In this document: positions 34,530 through 48,295 of the stretch, one piece after another | How positions within the stretch are numbered: position 1 is the stretch's first letter | How the letters are laid out: each line of letters opens with the position of its first letter | Origin: Juglans regia | Lineage: Eukaryota; Streptophyta; Magnoliopsida; Fagales; Juglandaceae | Length of the DNA stretch: 64,000 bases | Reading direction: 5' to 3' | Assembly: GCF_001411555.2 (NCBI RefSeq) | Contig: NC_049909.1 | Coordinates: 14,876,686 to 14,940,685, forward strand | Position numbers and translations under genes: made by a program | Notes under the pieces: generated by a model | Told to the model about the DNA's origin: nothing | The model's input: only the letters and a program-made list of their open reading frames with translations | The model's database searches: none

Positions 34530-37500
34530 GTGAGCATTTTCAAAAAACAATTAGGGGATGGATTAAATGAAGTGGCGGAGAGGTTTTCAACAGTGTTTGA
34601 GGAACCTAAGGGTTTTCCACCCCCATGGTTACAGGACCATAAAATACTTCTTAAAGAAGGTACACCACTAATTTCAACTAAACCTTACCGCTACTCCCAT
34701 TATCAAAAGTCTGAGATTGAAAAACTAGTGAAGGATCTTTTGCAGTCAGGAGTGATAAGGTCGAGTTCCAGCCTATTCTCCTTACCAATTTTGTTAGTCC
34801 GCAAGGTCGACGGGAGTTGGCGATTATGTGTGGACTATAGGCCTTTAAACTAGCACATGGTAAAGGATCAATTTCCTATACTAGAAATCGATGAGCTGTT
34901 GGATGAGTTATTTGGAGTTGTGGTGTTCTCAAAGTTAGATTTAAGATTTGGTTATCACCATATAGAGTAGTACCCGAAGATGTCGCGAAAATAGCTTTTC
35001 GCACACACGAAGGACATTACGAGTTAAACTCGTAATGCCCTTCAGACTGACCAACGCTCCAACCACGTTCCAAGGCCTAATGAACGATGTCTTTAGGCCC
35101 TTCTTGAGGAGGTTCGTCCTTGTATTTTTCGATGACATACTGGTTTACAAAAGGTCCTGGGAAGATCACTTGGTCCATTTAAAAATGGTCCTTGAAGTGT
35201 TAAGAGACAACCAGTTGTTTGCAAAACGTTATAAATGCAATTTTGGGGTCAAGGAGGTCCATTACTTGGGCCATATTATCTCTGCTAAAGGGGTGAAAAC
35301 AGATCTTTCAAAGATAAGTTTTATGCTTGAATGGCCTATACTAGAAAACTTGAAATCCTTGAGGGAATTCCTTGGGTTAGCAGGCTATTATCGAAAGTTC
35401 ATAAAAAACTATGGGGGCATTGCAGCCCTCCTCACGGGTCTATTAAAGAAGAATGCTTTCAACTGGACCAATAAGGCAACACAAGCCTTTCACCAACTGA
35501 AGGAGGTAGTTTCCAATCCCCCAGTTTTAAGGCTCCTTGATTTTTCAAAGAATTTTATGATTGAATGTGATGCTAGTGGCGTGGGAATGAGTGTTGTTTT
35601 ACTGCAGGAAGGAAGACTAGTGGCTTACATGAGCAAGTCTCTAAAGGGGAAGACAATATTGTTGTCAACTTACGAAAAAGAGTTACTAGCCCTAGTCACA
35701 GCAGTGCAACAGTGGAGATCTTACTTGTTGGGTCAGTCATTCATTATTAAGACTGACTAGCAAGCTTTAAAATTTTTATTGGAGTAGAAAATAGGCACAG
35801 TAGCCCAACAGAGATGGGTTACAAAACTCATGGGCTATGATTTTTCTATAGAATACAAAAAGGGCAAAGAGGATAAAGTTACTGAAGCCCTTTCAAGAAG
35901 GGATGAAGGTATGGAACAAATGGAAGGATACTTGGCCATGGTGTCTTTTCACACACCAGATTGGATCACAGAACTGAAACTGATTTACTCTTCCTCAGCT
36001 GATACGGTGGATTTATTGGAGAGATTGCAGAATAAGCTAAAGGTTCCGAATGGATACTCTACTCAGCAAGGTCTGATTTTGAAGTGGGGTCGTATTGTGT
36101 TGGTGCTTGATTTTGCCTTAAAAAATAAAGTTCTAGATTATATACATGTAAATCCTCATGCTAGTCACACTAGGTACCTCAAAACGTATCAAAGGGCTAA
36201 ACGTGAATTTTTCTGGATAGGGATGAAGAAAGATATAAAAAAAAAAGATCCGAAAATGCGATATTTGTCAAGTTAAAAAGAGTGAAATAGTACCAACTCT
36301 TGGATTATTGCAACCTCTCCCCATACCTAACCAAGCTTAGACAACCATATCCATGGACTATATTGAGGGATTACCCATCTCTCATGGATTTAGTGTCATT
36401 TTGCTGATAGTAGATCATACACCAAGTATGACCATTTTTCTACATTGGCACGAGGGGTGATAAATGGTCTGATCGGACCGACCGTTTCGGTCCGGACCGA
36501 GACTTAGACCGGTCCGGTCCAGTCCACATTTTAGAGGACCGAAAACATTGGGTTCGGTCCACGGTCCACTGTTTTTTCGGACCGAACCGGACCGAATGAA
36601 AAATAAAAAAATATATTTTATATATAATAATTGTACAATTAACAATATAAATTTTTAAATATATTATTAATACTTGTTAATATTCTATAAATTAATAATA
36701 TTTTATATATATCTTCATCTAACCTATCACTATTAACAATATAAAATTTTAAATATGCTATTAACACTTGTTAATATTCTATGAATTAATAAATATATAA
36801 TATCAATTAGTTAATTATATAGTAATTATATAAATTAATAATATAATTTTCATCTAATTTATTATCATTAACCATATAAAATATTTTTTTATTGAGTTTG
36901 TTACATAATCCACATTAATAAGTCACTTAATTTAATTTAGTATTTTAAATAAATTTTTTTATTAATTATTTAAAAAAAAAATAGGCCGGACCGGACCGGA
37001 CCAATAATCGGTCCGGTCCGAAAAAATGATGGACCGAAAATATTCGGTCCATCGCCGGACCGGACCGTTTGCAGCCCTAATTGGCACATCCCTACACTGC
37101 ACAACAAGTGGCTCAAACATTCATGGATGAGGTTTTTAAACTACATGGCCTTCCTAAGCCAATTGTTTCAAGTTGTGACACTAGATTTTTGAGTTTCTTT
37201 TGGCGAAGCCTATTTACATTGCAAGGGCCCACACTGAGTTTTAGCTCAACTTACCATCCCCAGTCGGATGGGTAAACAGAGGCCATCCAACTGGAGTAAA
37301 CATACCTTGAAACATACCTACGTTGTTACAGTAGTACCAAACAGAGGGACTGGAGTAAAGGGTTATCTATGGTAGAATGGAGTTACAACAGTTCTTATCA
37401 CACAACAACAAAGCTCTCACCTTTTGAGGCTTTATACGAGTATTCCCCACCCATGTTATTGTCCTATGTACCAGGGACCTCATCCTCTGAAGCTATCGAC

Positions 37501-38040
37501 CAACTATTGAAATCAAGAGAAAAAATTAGAGAACTGTTAAGAGAAAATTTGGAGTGGGCTCAGAGTCGAATGAAGTTGTTTGATGATTGAAGAAGAACAG
37601 AGAGAAGCTTTGAAATTGGCAATTGGGTTTACCTATGTTTGCAACCATTTCGCCATAAATCAGTGGCCCTCCGCCGTAATCTGAAACTATCACCCAGATT
37701 CTTTGGGCCGTTCCAAGTGCTGAAGAAGATAGGAACCACTGTGTACCATTTGAGCCTACCGTCATCTTCAAAATTCACCCAGAATTCCACGTTTTGTGCT
37801 TGAAGTGGAAGTTGGGTTCTCAAATCCAACCCTTACTAATGCTTTCTCTGGTAGATAAACATGGGGATCTTCAACCAGAGCCTGAGGCTGTGGTAGATCG
37901 ATGCCTCAAATGTCAAGGGAACAGGTCATTGACTGAAGTTTTGGTAAAATGGTTTGGGGCGTCTTCAGATGATAATACTTGGGAAATATTGTGGAAACTT
38001 CAAGAACTCTATCCCCACCTTATGGGCAATGTTCTTTAAG
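34530..38040 (+). pseudogene. Element A RT, RNase H, integrase and chromodomain remnant
   Basis: Reverse transcriptase: GSWRLCVDYRPLN near 34815, stops at 34850 and 34970, then MPFRLTNAPTTFQ and the catalytic FFDDIL at about 35128-35145. RNase H: IECDASG near 35560, YEKELLALV near 35670, KTD then a stop at 35758. Integrase zinc region: NPHASHTRYLK near 36150 and REFFWIGMKKD. The integrase core is cut at 36451 by a hAT derivative and resumes at 37080 with HPYTAQQVAQTFMDEVFKLH. The second catalytic Asp site reads VSSCDTRF instead of VSDRD. YHPQSDG is followed by a stop. A frameshift near 37795 leads to a chromodomain-like end (VLVKWFGASSDDNTWE) stopping at 38039. Confidence 0.85.
36452..37079. 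mobile_element. Non-autonomous hAT element inserted in element A integrase
   Basis: 628 bp flanked by a perfect 8-bp target duplication ATTGGCAC (36444-36451 and 37080-37087). Ends are imperfect inverted repeats: GAGGGGTGATAAATGGTC at the left and TAGGGCTGCAAACGGTCC as the reverse complement of the right. Both subterminal regions are packed with GGACCGGACC-type words; the middle is AT-rich and non-coding. The ends and subterminal words match the 6-kb hAT at 47870-53868, making that element's family the likely source of transposase. Confidence 0.9.
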
Positions 38041-38053
38041 TTGGGGGAGGGGA

Positions 38054-38507
38054 TGGGATGGCTCAGTTCTTGAGGGTATAGCTTATGAGGTCAATTTTGA
38101 GTTAGAGAGAAGGTAGAAGAAGACAAGCCAAAGGGTTGTTGTTGTGTTGAAGATATTTACAAAGATAGAGGCTTATCGATGGACTATAGAAGTGATGCGG
38201 TGCCATTTAGAGTTACCACCTGCACGACATCATTTCTGCTAGAATAAATGAAGTTATGTATTTTGCTCATAGCTGAAGTTATGCATTTTACTCATGGAGG
38301 ACACGCTCTTTTTATCCTGTCAGGACCTAGAAGGAAGTTTGTTACTAGTGCAATTTGTCCTTTTGTGTTATTTCCGTTGCAATTAGATATAAGAATGTAA
38401 GGTGGAGACCAAAGAATCATTATTGACTATCTTGAGTCTGGAACTTTCTTTTTCTTTCTTGGAAGTTGGGATTTGCCCTGAATCAATCTTGTGATGTTAT
38501 GAACAAT
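38054..38507 (+). repeat. 3' LTR of element A, first part
   Basis: Preceded by a polypurine tract (TTGGGGGAGGGGATGGGA region, 38041-38053). It is homologous to 32408-32870 and is cut at 38507 by element B; the last 104 bp lie at 54394-54497. Confidence 0.85.
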
Positions 38508-39841
38508 TGATTACACCCAAACTAGTACACGGTGTTATAATATAGTTCAGAGTGTCGATCCACAGGGAGTCAGAAGAAAGACAACAAGAAGTAAGCTTAA
38601 AAGAAAATATCAAATTATAATATGACAAGAATCTGAAAATTTTACTTAAAGCACGTAATTAAAATGAGATCATGGCATGGATAAGAAGACAAGTAAAGCT
38701 TTGAGCTTATATTAACGGGATCCAATACCGTGATTTTTTCAATCCAAACAATATACACAATTAAGAATTATAGCACCAAATTCTTAATTGAAAAATATGA
38801 CATTATATTCATCTACTTTCTCAAATTTAATTCTAGAATTTATTCTCATTTTACAAACCACGATTTTCATATATAAAAATGAATATCAGATCTAAAGACG
38901 ACCATATGTTCATAAACAATAGTGCAGCAGAAGATCACATCAATGGTATGAAAAGTTTGTTTAAGTCACAATAGTATATTCATAAACCTATAGCTCAACA
39001 AAATCAAACCATAGCACGATTTAATATAATTGTCTCAAACTTATAATATCCAAACCAAATAGAGAATTGAATCCTAGAATCTTAAATAATAAAGCTTAAC
39101 ATATGAATTGAAATAAAATCAAAATATTTTAATCAATCAATTTCCACCCTAGGCTTTACCCAAGATTTAGTTCTTCATAGAAGAACTATTATGAAGAACT
39201 AAATAATAAAAATAGAATTTTTCTCTTCTCTAAAATTGTGCCTCCTCTTCTCCAAAAAATTCTAATTTCGTGCTGATGAAATGCTTATATAGAGTAGGAA
39301 GAAATCCTAATGTCTTTCATATTCCCGCATACAAAATCGCCTAAATTTTAAGACTCATATTGGCAGCCACATACGTGCTTCAAGAGTTTGAATTTAGAAA
39401 TCCTTATTAGAGACAACTTTGTATCCCTTTACGATAAATTTCCAACGTATCAAGAATCGCATCAATATGATATTTGAACGGAAAATTATGATCAAAATAC
39501 TAAAGTATGTACAGGCTGTCTACTAGCGACTTTTGGACTGACTTTTTCTCTTGATCCGAATTACTCTCAAACCCCATCATTATCATTATTTGAAGAATCC
39601 TACACTCGTTGAAAACTCTTAGGTTGTTCCAACGTCTTGCTCACTTGAAAGTCCTTTGAATTTTACTAGGTTTGGACATTCTCTTTTATAGACTCTGAAA
39701 TTAAACATAAAAATCTGGTCAGGAGTATCCCAAAGTAAATAGAAACTCAATTCAAGAATACACATTAATTCTTATGATTTCTATTCACATTTTTACATTT
39801 TAATAATAGGGTATTTAGAGTGCACTTTCGTACACTCATCA
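38508..39841 (-). repeat. 3' LTR of element B
   Basis: 1,334 bp, homologous along its length to 47060-47869 plus 53877-54393. The polypurine tract AAGTTGGGGGTA (minus strand) lies directly next to it at 39842-39853. Confidence 0.9.
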
Positions 39842-39853
39842 TACCCCCAACTT

Positions 39854-41560
39854 GCTTATTGCTAGTCCCTAGCAATTTTCATGTCAAAAACTAAGGAGAC
39901 CAAAGAAAATCACACACAAAGGCCACCAAGTCAAATTTTTCAGATTCATATATCAAAGCAATATTAGGAATTCAATAACCATATCACAAGCAATCCACCT
40001 GTAGCAATCCAAATAGTGTGTATGTGTTACAAACTATATCCACCTAATCACAAATCCGGACACATGCAACATCATGAACATCTCAAGTGAAAGGTTCAAC
40101 TCAATAACTCACGGATATAAAAGTGTTTCGTGTGAGGATTCTCTCTATGGAGCTGACAATAGGTGTACACACTCTCATAGGGAATTAGACAATTATGTAC
40201 AAGCAACAAGCAAATATTGATATTATAATAGGAACACTAACAAATGAGACTTCCACCACTCTTTCCAAAAGCTTACTTAGAATCAGAACGGTCAATACAA
40301 AAGGTTGTAACTTGGTTTAGGTTCGAGACTATATGAAAAAGAAAGAATGAAAGGGATCCAAAACTTCCAAGTACATACAAAGGGAAATTTATTAAATATC
40401 TCAGTAGACCATACTTCTCACTTGATGTACTCTCCAAATTCTTAGATCATTGAATAATAATGTATTTCCTCCTTCCTCTTCTCTTGCTTTTCCTTCTTTT
40501 TTTTTTTTCAAAAATTTGATGAACAAACACACACTACTTTGGTATTCTTGACATTTCTACCCAACCTTGACTGTTTTTTTTTTAGAACCCAACACAAAAG
40601 AAAGAGAATGCAAATTCCACACATAGTATACACTTAATAGTAAAAATGGTAGAAAAATCAATGTATAGGCTATACTTCAATGTGGAGAGGCATGGACGAT
40701 GTGGGCATATGAAAGGAAAAAGTTACATGTGTTTATTGGCTCAAAGTTGGCTACTAGGGGTCTATGATGGAATGAGTTAGCTAGAAAGGCTCAAACGTTG
40801 ATCCTAAGTTGTCCTTCGTCATATCTCAAGTATATCCACCATCTTACCACAAACCATGTAACGATATTCTCAAAAGAAGTGTCCAATTCAACAGATCAAT
40901 GAACGCTTATTACAATTTACTGCATTTGTAGGCTATCAATCATCTTCAAAACTCACATGAATATTTAAGTAAAAGAGTTCTCTAGCTACATATGTGAAAC
41001 CATCATCTTAACACAAAACTTGGATGAGTGCATTAGGGGTTCTATGAATCCTTCAACAAAAAATGATTATGGTGGGTTTGGTAAATTCACGAAGATGACT
41101 ATGAATAAAAATTAGTACACATGTGAAAAAGATACACATGTGATGCAAATTAAAAAAATTTGACATGTGAAAATATGCCTAAGAGTTCCAACAAAAAAAG
41201 CATTTTAAATACTAAATTTGCACCACCACCCACAACTTAAATGAAACATTGCTCTCAATGTTTAAGAATTAAATTTGAATGGGGAGTAACTAAAAATGGT
41301 AAAATATACCTGATGAGTGACGTGGGTAGCTCGCTAAGCACCAAATATGGTAATCTAAAATGACAAAATGAAATTAACCTGCAAACAAAAACAAAGAAAA
41401 CAATAGCAAACGAAAAGGAAAAGAAAGAAAATAAAATAAAACAAACAAAACAAATAAAGAAAAATATACATGTGTGGTGTGGTCAAGGTTGATAGACTGG
41501 ATCCATAAGTGGAATGTCTTCCACTTCCGAAACTTGCCTATCAATTAATACTATAAAGCG
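39854..41560 (-). other. Non-coding 3' region of element B
   Basis: 1.7 kb between the end of pol and the 3' LTR, A/T-rich, with no open frame of note. Athila elements often carry an env-like frame here; I can read none, so it has been lost or was never present. Confidence 0.6.
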
Positions 41561-41599
41561 TTGACCATTTACTTTAAAGATTCGACCATCCTTAGGATT

Positions 41600-44500
41600 T
41601 TCTATTTCTATTGCCCCATTTGCATAAACATTCTTTACTACAAAAGGGCCGGTCCACCTAAACTAAAGTTTTCCTGGATACTTATGGAGTCTAGAATCAT
41701 GCAAGAACACTCGATCACTAGGTTTAAACATTTTTTTCAAAATATTTTTATCATGAAACGCTTTCATTTTAGCCTTATAGATTCTAGAGTTCTCATAAGA
41801 ATCATTTCTCAACTCCTCTAACTCGGTTAACTGAAATTTTCTAAGCTTACATGCTTCTCCCATGTCAAAATTGAAATACTTGATGGCCCAATAAGCTCGA
41901 TGCTCGAGCTTCACAAGTAAGTAGCAAGGTTTTTCAAAAATAAGCCAATAAGGTGACATGCCTAAGGGAGTTTTGAAAGCTGTACAGTAGGCCCAAAGCG
42001 CATCAACTAGTCTCAAAAACCAATCTTTGCGATCCGAGTTGACCTTTTTTTCTAAAATTTGCTTAATTTTCCTGTTTGCAAGTTCTATCTATCTACTTGT
42101 CTAGGGGTGGTAGGTAGTAGAGATCTTATATACCACCCCATATTTTTTCATCAAAGCCTCAAAAGAACGGTTACAAAAATTTGTACCCCGGTCACTAATG
42201 ATAGCACGTGGTGCACCAAATTGAGATAACACATTCTCTTTGAGAAATTTAATTACTGTCCAATTATCATTGCTCCTGTAAGCTGCTACCTCTATCCATT
42301 TTTTACACATAATCTACTAACACAATAATATATTGATATCCAAAAGGATGAGGAAATGGTCCTATAAAAGCAATGCTCCAACAATAAAAAATTTCAATCC
42401 CTAAAATTGGGTTTAAGGGCATTATATTACGATGGGATATAATTCCTAACTTTTGACATTTTTTACATGAGCGACAGTAGATGTTTGTATCCTTAAACAA
42501 TGTGGGCCAATAAAATCCACACTGCAGAATTTTTGTAGCGGTTTTCTTCATTGAAAAGTGGCCCCCACAAGCTTGGGAGTGATAAAATTTCAAGACGCTA
42601 GCAATCTCTTCATCAAGGATGCAACGTCTTAAAATTTAGTCAAAGCAATATTTGAAAAGAAAATAGTCATCCCAATAGAAATTACATACCTCAGTCATGA
42701 ACTTCCTCTTGTCCTAAGAGCTCCAATCCACCGGCATCTCACCTGCAGCCAAATAATTCACAATATGAGCAAACCATTGTAGAGAAGTAATAGAAAGTAA
42801 ATGCTCATCCGGAAAATCATCCCTGATTGGCAGGTGGCCAGAGGTATCCTCAAATGTGAGCCTCGAGAGATTGTCAGCCACTATGTTCTCCATTTCTTTC
42901 TTGTCTTTGATGGTGATGTCAAATTCTTGTAAAAATAAAATCCACCGTATTAGTCGCGCCTTAGCATCCTTCTTTGTCAGAAGGTATCTAAGGGCTGCAT
43001 GATCTGTGAAAATAATAATAGGAGAACCAATCATGTAAGCACAAAATTTATCCAAAGCAAACACTACAGCTAGACCCTCTTTTTCAGTGGTAGAGTAATT
43101 CATCTGAGCACTATTTAGAGTTCTACTAGCATAGTAAATGACAAAAGACTTCCCCTCCCTTCGCTGTCCAAGAACATCATCTACAGCAAAATCACTACCA
43201 TCACACATTATCTCAAAAGGTAAAGTCCAATCAGGTGACTGCGTTATGGGTGTTGGAGTAAGCTTGCCAATTAGCGTTTTAAAGGCCTCTTGACAAGCTT
43301 GTGTCCACTCAAATGAGGAATCTTTAGTTAAGAGGTCACATAATGGTCTAGATATGGTGGAAAACTTTTGTATGAACGTCCTATAAAAGCACACAGAGCA
43401 AAGCTAAATACAGTCCCCATTTGGGGACTGCAATGAAAGCCTATGCAATTTTATCTTTAAAACTTTTTAAAATTACAAAACTATCCCTCTTGAAATGATA
43501 TTTTTTCTTATTTAATAAAGGGTCTGCACATGCAGTCCCCAAGTAGGGACTGCAAATAGAATTTCTCAAGCCCACATGACCAAGAATAATCTCACATCCT
43601 TTACTGTCCTAGGTGTAGGCAACTTAGAGATTAATTCAATTTTAAATTGATCAACCTATATCCCCCTAGAATAAATAATATGCCCTAAGACAATACTTGA
43701 ACGTACCATACAGTGGCATTTCTCCCAATTCAAAATCAATTCCTTCTCCTCACAACGAGTCAACACTCTCTCTAAATTCAATAAGCATGCATCAAAAGAA
43801 GATCCAAAAACAGTTAAGTCATCCATAAAAACTTCTATGCAATTTTCAAGTATGTCACTAAAAAGGCTCATCATGCAACATTGAAAAGTAGCAGGTGCAT
43901 TACACAATACAAATGACATTCTACGAAAAGTATAAGTACCAAAAGGACAAGTGAAAGTGGTTTTATCCTGATCTTCTAATGTAATTTCAATTTAATAATA
44001 ACCAGAATAATCATCCAAGAATCAATAGAAAGGATGACCAGCCACACGCTCAAGAATTTGATCAATAAAAGGGAGAGGAAAATGGTCTTTCCGGGTGGCA
44101 GCATTCAATTTTCTATAATTAATGCACATCCGCCACCTAATCACAAGTTTTGTAGGGACTAATTCTCTCAGGTCATTCTTCACCATAGTAACACCTAACT
44201 TTTTAGGAACAATCTATGTAAGACTTACTCATTTACTATCAGCAATAGGATATATGATTCCTACATCTAATAGTTTCAACATTTCATTCTTCATCACTTC
44301 TTTCATAGTGGGATTAAGCCTACGCTAGAGGTCTCTACGAGGGCTAGTTCATTCCTCCAAATTAATTTTATGAGAACAGACCAGGAGACTAACACATTTT
44401 ATATCACCAATGCTCCAACCTAAGGCTGACTTATGCTCACTTAGGGTCTGAATTAATTTCTCACATTGAGACTCAGACAATTTAGATGAGATAATAACAG

Positions 44501-45420
44501 GAAAAATATTATCTGGACCAAGGAAAACATGATTTAAACCCTTAGGCAAAGACTTCAATTCAACTTTGGGTGCTTCCGCACTTGAAGGAATTTGTTTTTC
44601 ACCTTTCTCAGGCAACTCCTCAAACTTCGGTTGCCATGCCTGAGTGCCATAATCCTGAATTCTATAAAAAAAATAGCACAAATATCAACTACATCAGATG
44701 AATCACTGATAGAATCAAACTCAGAATTAACAAGAAAATACTTAAGGGGATCAAAATCATGAGCTATAGAAGCTCCCCTATCCATGAGTGAGTCAATCAT
44801 GTATGTCTGGTGGCTCTCATCATCATCTTTTGGCTGTTTTGCAATATGGAAGATATTCACCTTGAGAGTCATGTTTCCAAAAGACAGCTTCACGAGCCTA
44901 TTCCTGCAATTAATAAGAGCATTAGCCAAGCCGAAAATCAAATGAATTTTAGAAATAGTATCAACAACAGAGCTAGTGTCAAGGATTAGGAAATCAACAA
45001 GATAATAAAATTTGTCAATTTGAATTAGAGCATTCTCTACCACACCTCGGGGCACTTTGACTGAATGGTCAGTCAATTGCAATACCACAATGGTTGGTTT
45101 GATTTCTCCCAACCCCAACTGTAAATAAATTTTATATATGGCATTAGATTCACACTAGCTCCTAAATCTAGCAAAGCTTGCCCAAACTCATGATTTCCAA
45201 TGCTGCATGCAATGGTTGGACAATCAGGATCCTTGTACTTGTGAGGAATCCACTGCTCAATTAGAGCACTAACTTTCTTTGTCAGGAACGCTGTCTTCTT
45301 CACATGGTGCTTCCTCTTAACTGTACACAAATCCTTGAGAACTTTTGCATAAGTAGGAACTTGTTTAATTACATGCAAAAGAGGAAAATTGATTTTTACC
45401 TACCTTAATATCCTTTAGGA
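41600..45420 (-). pseudogene. Element B pol: protease, RT, RNase H, integrase, broken
   Basis: In minus-strand order: the protease region includes LLDLGASVNLMPY near 45160, typical of Athila (DLGAS). RT: WRMCINYRKLNAATRKDHFP near 44110, then MSFVLCNAPATFQ and the catalytic FMDD near 43830. An RT-RNase H connector follows, cut by a MITE at 43396-43567. RNase H 43394-42714: CDGSDFAVDDVLGQRR, STTEKEGLAVVFAL, FTDHAALRYLL. Integrase zinc region 42593-42303 (H...H, CRSCKKCQ), then core pieces SDRGTNFCNRSFEALMKKYG near 42200, STTYHP and MRLVDALWAYCTAFKTPLG at 42016. Multiple stops and frameshifts separate the pieces. Confidence 0.85.
43396..43567. mobile_element. Small MITE inside element B pol
   Basis: A 172-bp insert that interrupts pol exactly between the codons for VRLFLVMWA and CFYRTFIQ. 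Flanking repeats are AAGCACACA (43387-43395) and AAGCCCACA (43568-43576), one mismatch. Its ends are inverted repeats of about 34 bp, each containing the near-palindrome CAGTCCCC...GGGGACTG, so each arm can also fold on itself. It has an AT-rich core and no coding capacity. Confidence 0.8.
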
Positions 45421-45479
45421 TTTCATTGTTAGGATCCAGAGTTTGATTGCTTGATTTTAAAACTTGAGGGAATGGTACC

Positions 45480-46871
45480 TTAACATGACTCTTTGTCACC
45501 TCAGGTTCCTTGGGCAACTCGGCATCACTACCATCTTGATTTTTTTCCACATTCTCAGATTTGTTCGTTGTTGGGATGTGTCATGACTTACCACTTCGTG
45601 TCACAATGGCATTCACATCCTTCGAATTCTTCAACAACCTGCGTAATCAAATATTCAAACTTTTGGTTAGTCTTACCCTATGCCTCGATAAAAACATGCA
45701 AATTATCTTCTAAAAGACTCCTAAAAGATGAAGGTGCATGATATGGTGCAAGATATGATCTAGAGAGTCGTGCAGACGACTGGTTTTCAGACTTCCAGCT
45801 AAAATTGGGGTGATTGCGCCACCCCGGATTATAGGTTGTAAAAGGCTTCTTGTATGTACTTAAAACATTACATTGTTACTCATACATCCCTCTCATCTCA
45901 GCAAGTGTGGGATACTCTTGGGTGAGGTGATCTATCCCGCCACAAACAAAACATGGTCCAAAAGACTCTGCATGATTAGCCACTTGTGTTGGCTTAAGTC
46001 CTTAATCTTTAACACATCTAGCTCCCTAGTAAGCATCTCAACCTTAGCCTTTAGGTTATCCTCTTCCCTGAGATGCTAAATTTCACCACCATTTGGACTC
46101 TCAGTAGCACTAGGTCCAGTCCAAGTATGAGTTTTTTCAGCAAGTTCATTGAGGTATTCTATAGTCTCATCAGAATCTTTTTGTAAGAACTCACCATTAC
46201 ACATCATCTCCACAAATTGGAGCTCTCTAAGTGTAAGTCTCTCATAAAAATAGCTCACTAAACGTTAATTCTCATACCTATGGTGAGGACACATACTCAA
46301 CAACTCCTTAAATGTCTCCCAAGACTGAAACAAAGTCTCACTGTCTTTTTGTGCAAAAGTGAAAATTTATCTTTTTAAAGTGTTGGTTTTATGTTGGAAA
46401 AAATATTTATTAAAAAAATACCTGAGTCATCTAATTCCACAACCCAATAGATCGTGGTCTCAGCGAGTATAGCCAACTTTTAGCTCTATCATTCAAAGAG
46501 AAAGGAAATAACTCAAGTCTCACAACATCATTAGTTGCATTTTGAATATGAAAAGTCGGAACTAATTTTTCAAACTCCCTAATGTGCACATATAGATTTT
46601 CATTTTTCAAGCCATGAAAAGTAGAGAGTAATTGTATCATCCCTGTTTTAAAATCCAGTTGGCGAGTATTGGCTGGAAACATGATGCATGATGGTGTGAC
46701 TGTGCGTGTAGGGTGGAGGTAATCCTAAAGAGTTCTAGTGAGTTGATCTTCGTATTCACTTATTTCTTCGGGATTAGATGGATTGTCAAATAAAGAATTG
46801 AAAAAGTTTGATTCTGACACTAACACAGGCCTACAAGAAAATCTACCCAAGGCGTCTCTATATCTGTGCAT
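45480..46871 (-). pseudogene. Element B gag, broken
   Basis: Starts at ATG 46871 (MHRYRDALGRFSCRPVLV), runs through NPSNPEEISEYEDQLTRTL to a stop, then continues with MIQLLSTFHGLKNENLYVHI and LFPFSLNDRAKSWLYSLRP (46682-46431), which are Athila gag hallmarks. Then come FAQKDSETLFQSWETFKELL and RLTLRELQFVEMMCNGEFL (46258-46076). At least three stops occur, with a frameshifted C-terminal part. Confidence 0.85.
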
Positions 46872-47036
46872 GGAAGGTAACAAAATACTAAAAAAATAAA
46901 AATACTATAAAAATAAAGAAGAGAAAAAAAATTAAAAAAAAATAACAAAATAATGTAGCAAGGTAAAGGAAGGAAAGAAGTTACTGTCTTTTTAAACTAC
47001 TGAAAAGAAAAACTATCTAACAATTCTTTTACCGTC

Positions 47037-47054
47037 TCCCCTGCAATAGCGCCA
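47037..47054 (-). other. Primer-binding site of element B
   Basis: TGGCGCTATTGCAGGGGA on the minus strand, six bases from the 5' LTR. It resembles the Athila/Tat site TGGCGCCGTTGCCGGGGA with three differences. Confidence 0.75.
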
Positions 47055-48295
47055 AAATTTGATTATGCCCAAACTAGTAAGCGATGTTATAGTATAGTTC
47101 AGGGTATCGATCCACATGGAGTCGGAAGAAAGACAACAAGACGTAAGCTTAAAAGAAAATATCAAATTATAATATGACAAAAATATAAAAATTCTACTTA
47201 AAGCACGTAATTAAAATGAGATTAGGGCACGGATAAAAATGCAAGTAAAGCTTTGGGCTTCTATCAATCGGATCCATTACTATGACTTTTTTAATCTAAA
47301 TGATATACACAATTAAGAATTATAGAACCAAATTTCGAATTGGAAGATATGACATTATATTCATTTACTTCCTCAAATTTAATTCTAGAATTTATTCTCC
47401 CTTTACAAACCACGGTTTTCATATATAAAAATGAATATCAAATCTAAAGACGACCCTATGTTCATAAATAATAATGCAGCAGAAAATCACATCAATGGTA
47501 TGAAAAGCTTGTTTAAGTCACAATCATATATTCATAAACCTATAGCTCAACAAAATAAAATCATAACAAGATTTAATGTAATTGTCTCAAACTTATAATA
47601 TCCAAAACAAATGAAGAATTGAATCCTAAAATCTTAAACAATAAAGCTTAACATATGAATTGAAATAAATTCAAAGTATTTTCACCAATCAATTTTACCC
47701 TAGGTTTTACCCAAGATTTAGTTCTTCATAGAAGAACTAAATAATAAAAATGGAAATTTTCTCTTCTCTAGAACTATGTCTCATCCTCTCCGAAAAACTC
47801 TCAATTTCGTGCTAATGAAATGCTTATATAGAGTAGGAAAAGAACCCTAATGTCCTTCATATTCCCACATAGGGGTGATATTCGGTCGGTCTGGACCGGA
47901 AAAACCGACCGGACCGACCAATTCGGTCTGTACTGGACCGGACCGAGAATGGTACCGGTCGGTCTCGGTCTGAATTTTATAGGACCGACTTTATTCGGTC
48001 CGGTCGACAGTCTATGGGTTTTTCGGACCGGACCGGACCGAATGAAAATTGAAAAAAAAATATATTAATTATATAATTCTCATTTAACATATCACTAACT
48101 CACCATTAAATAATTATTAACTAATAGTCTAATACTAATATTTATAATTTTATACTAATACTAATATTTATAATTTTATACTAATATTAATATTTATACT
48201 AATAGTCTAGACTTTACTTCTAGTCTTCTATACTCTAATATGGTATATAAAAAAAAAATACTAATACTCTACTATAGAGTAAGAGTCTACGACTA

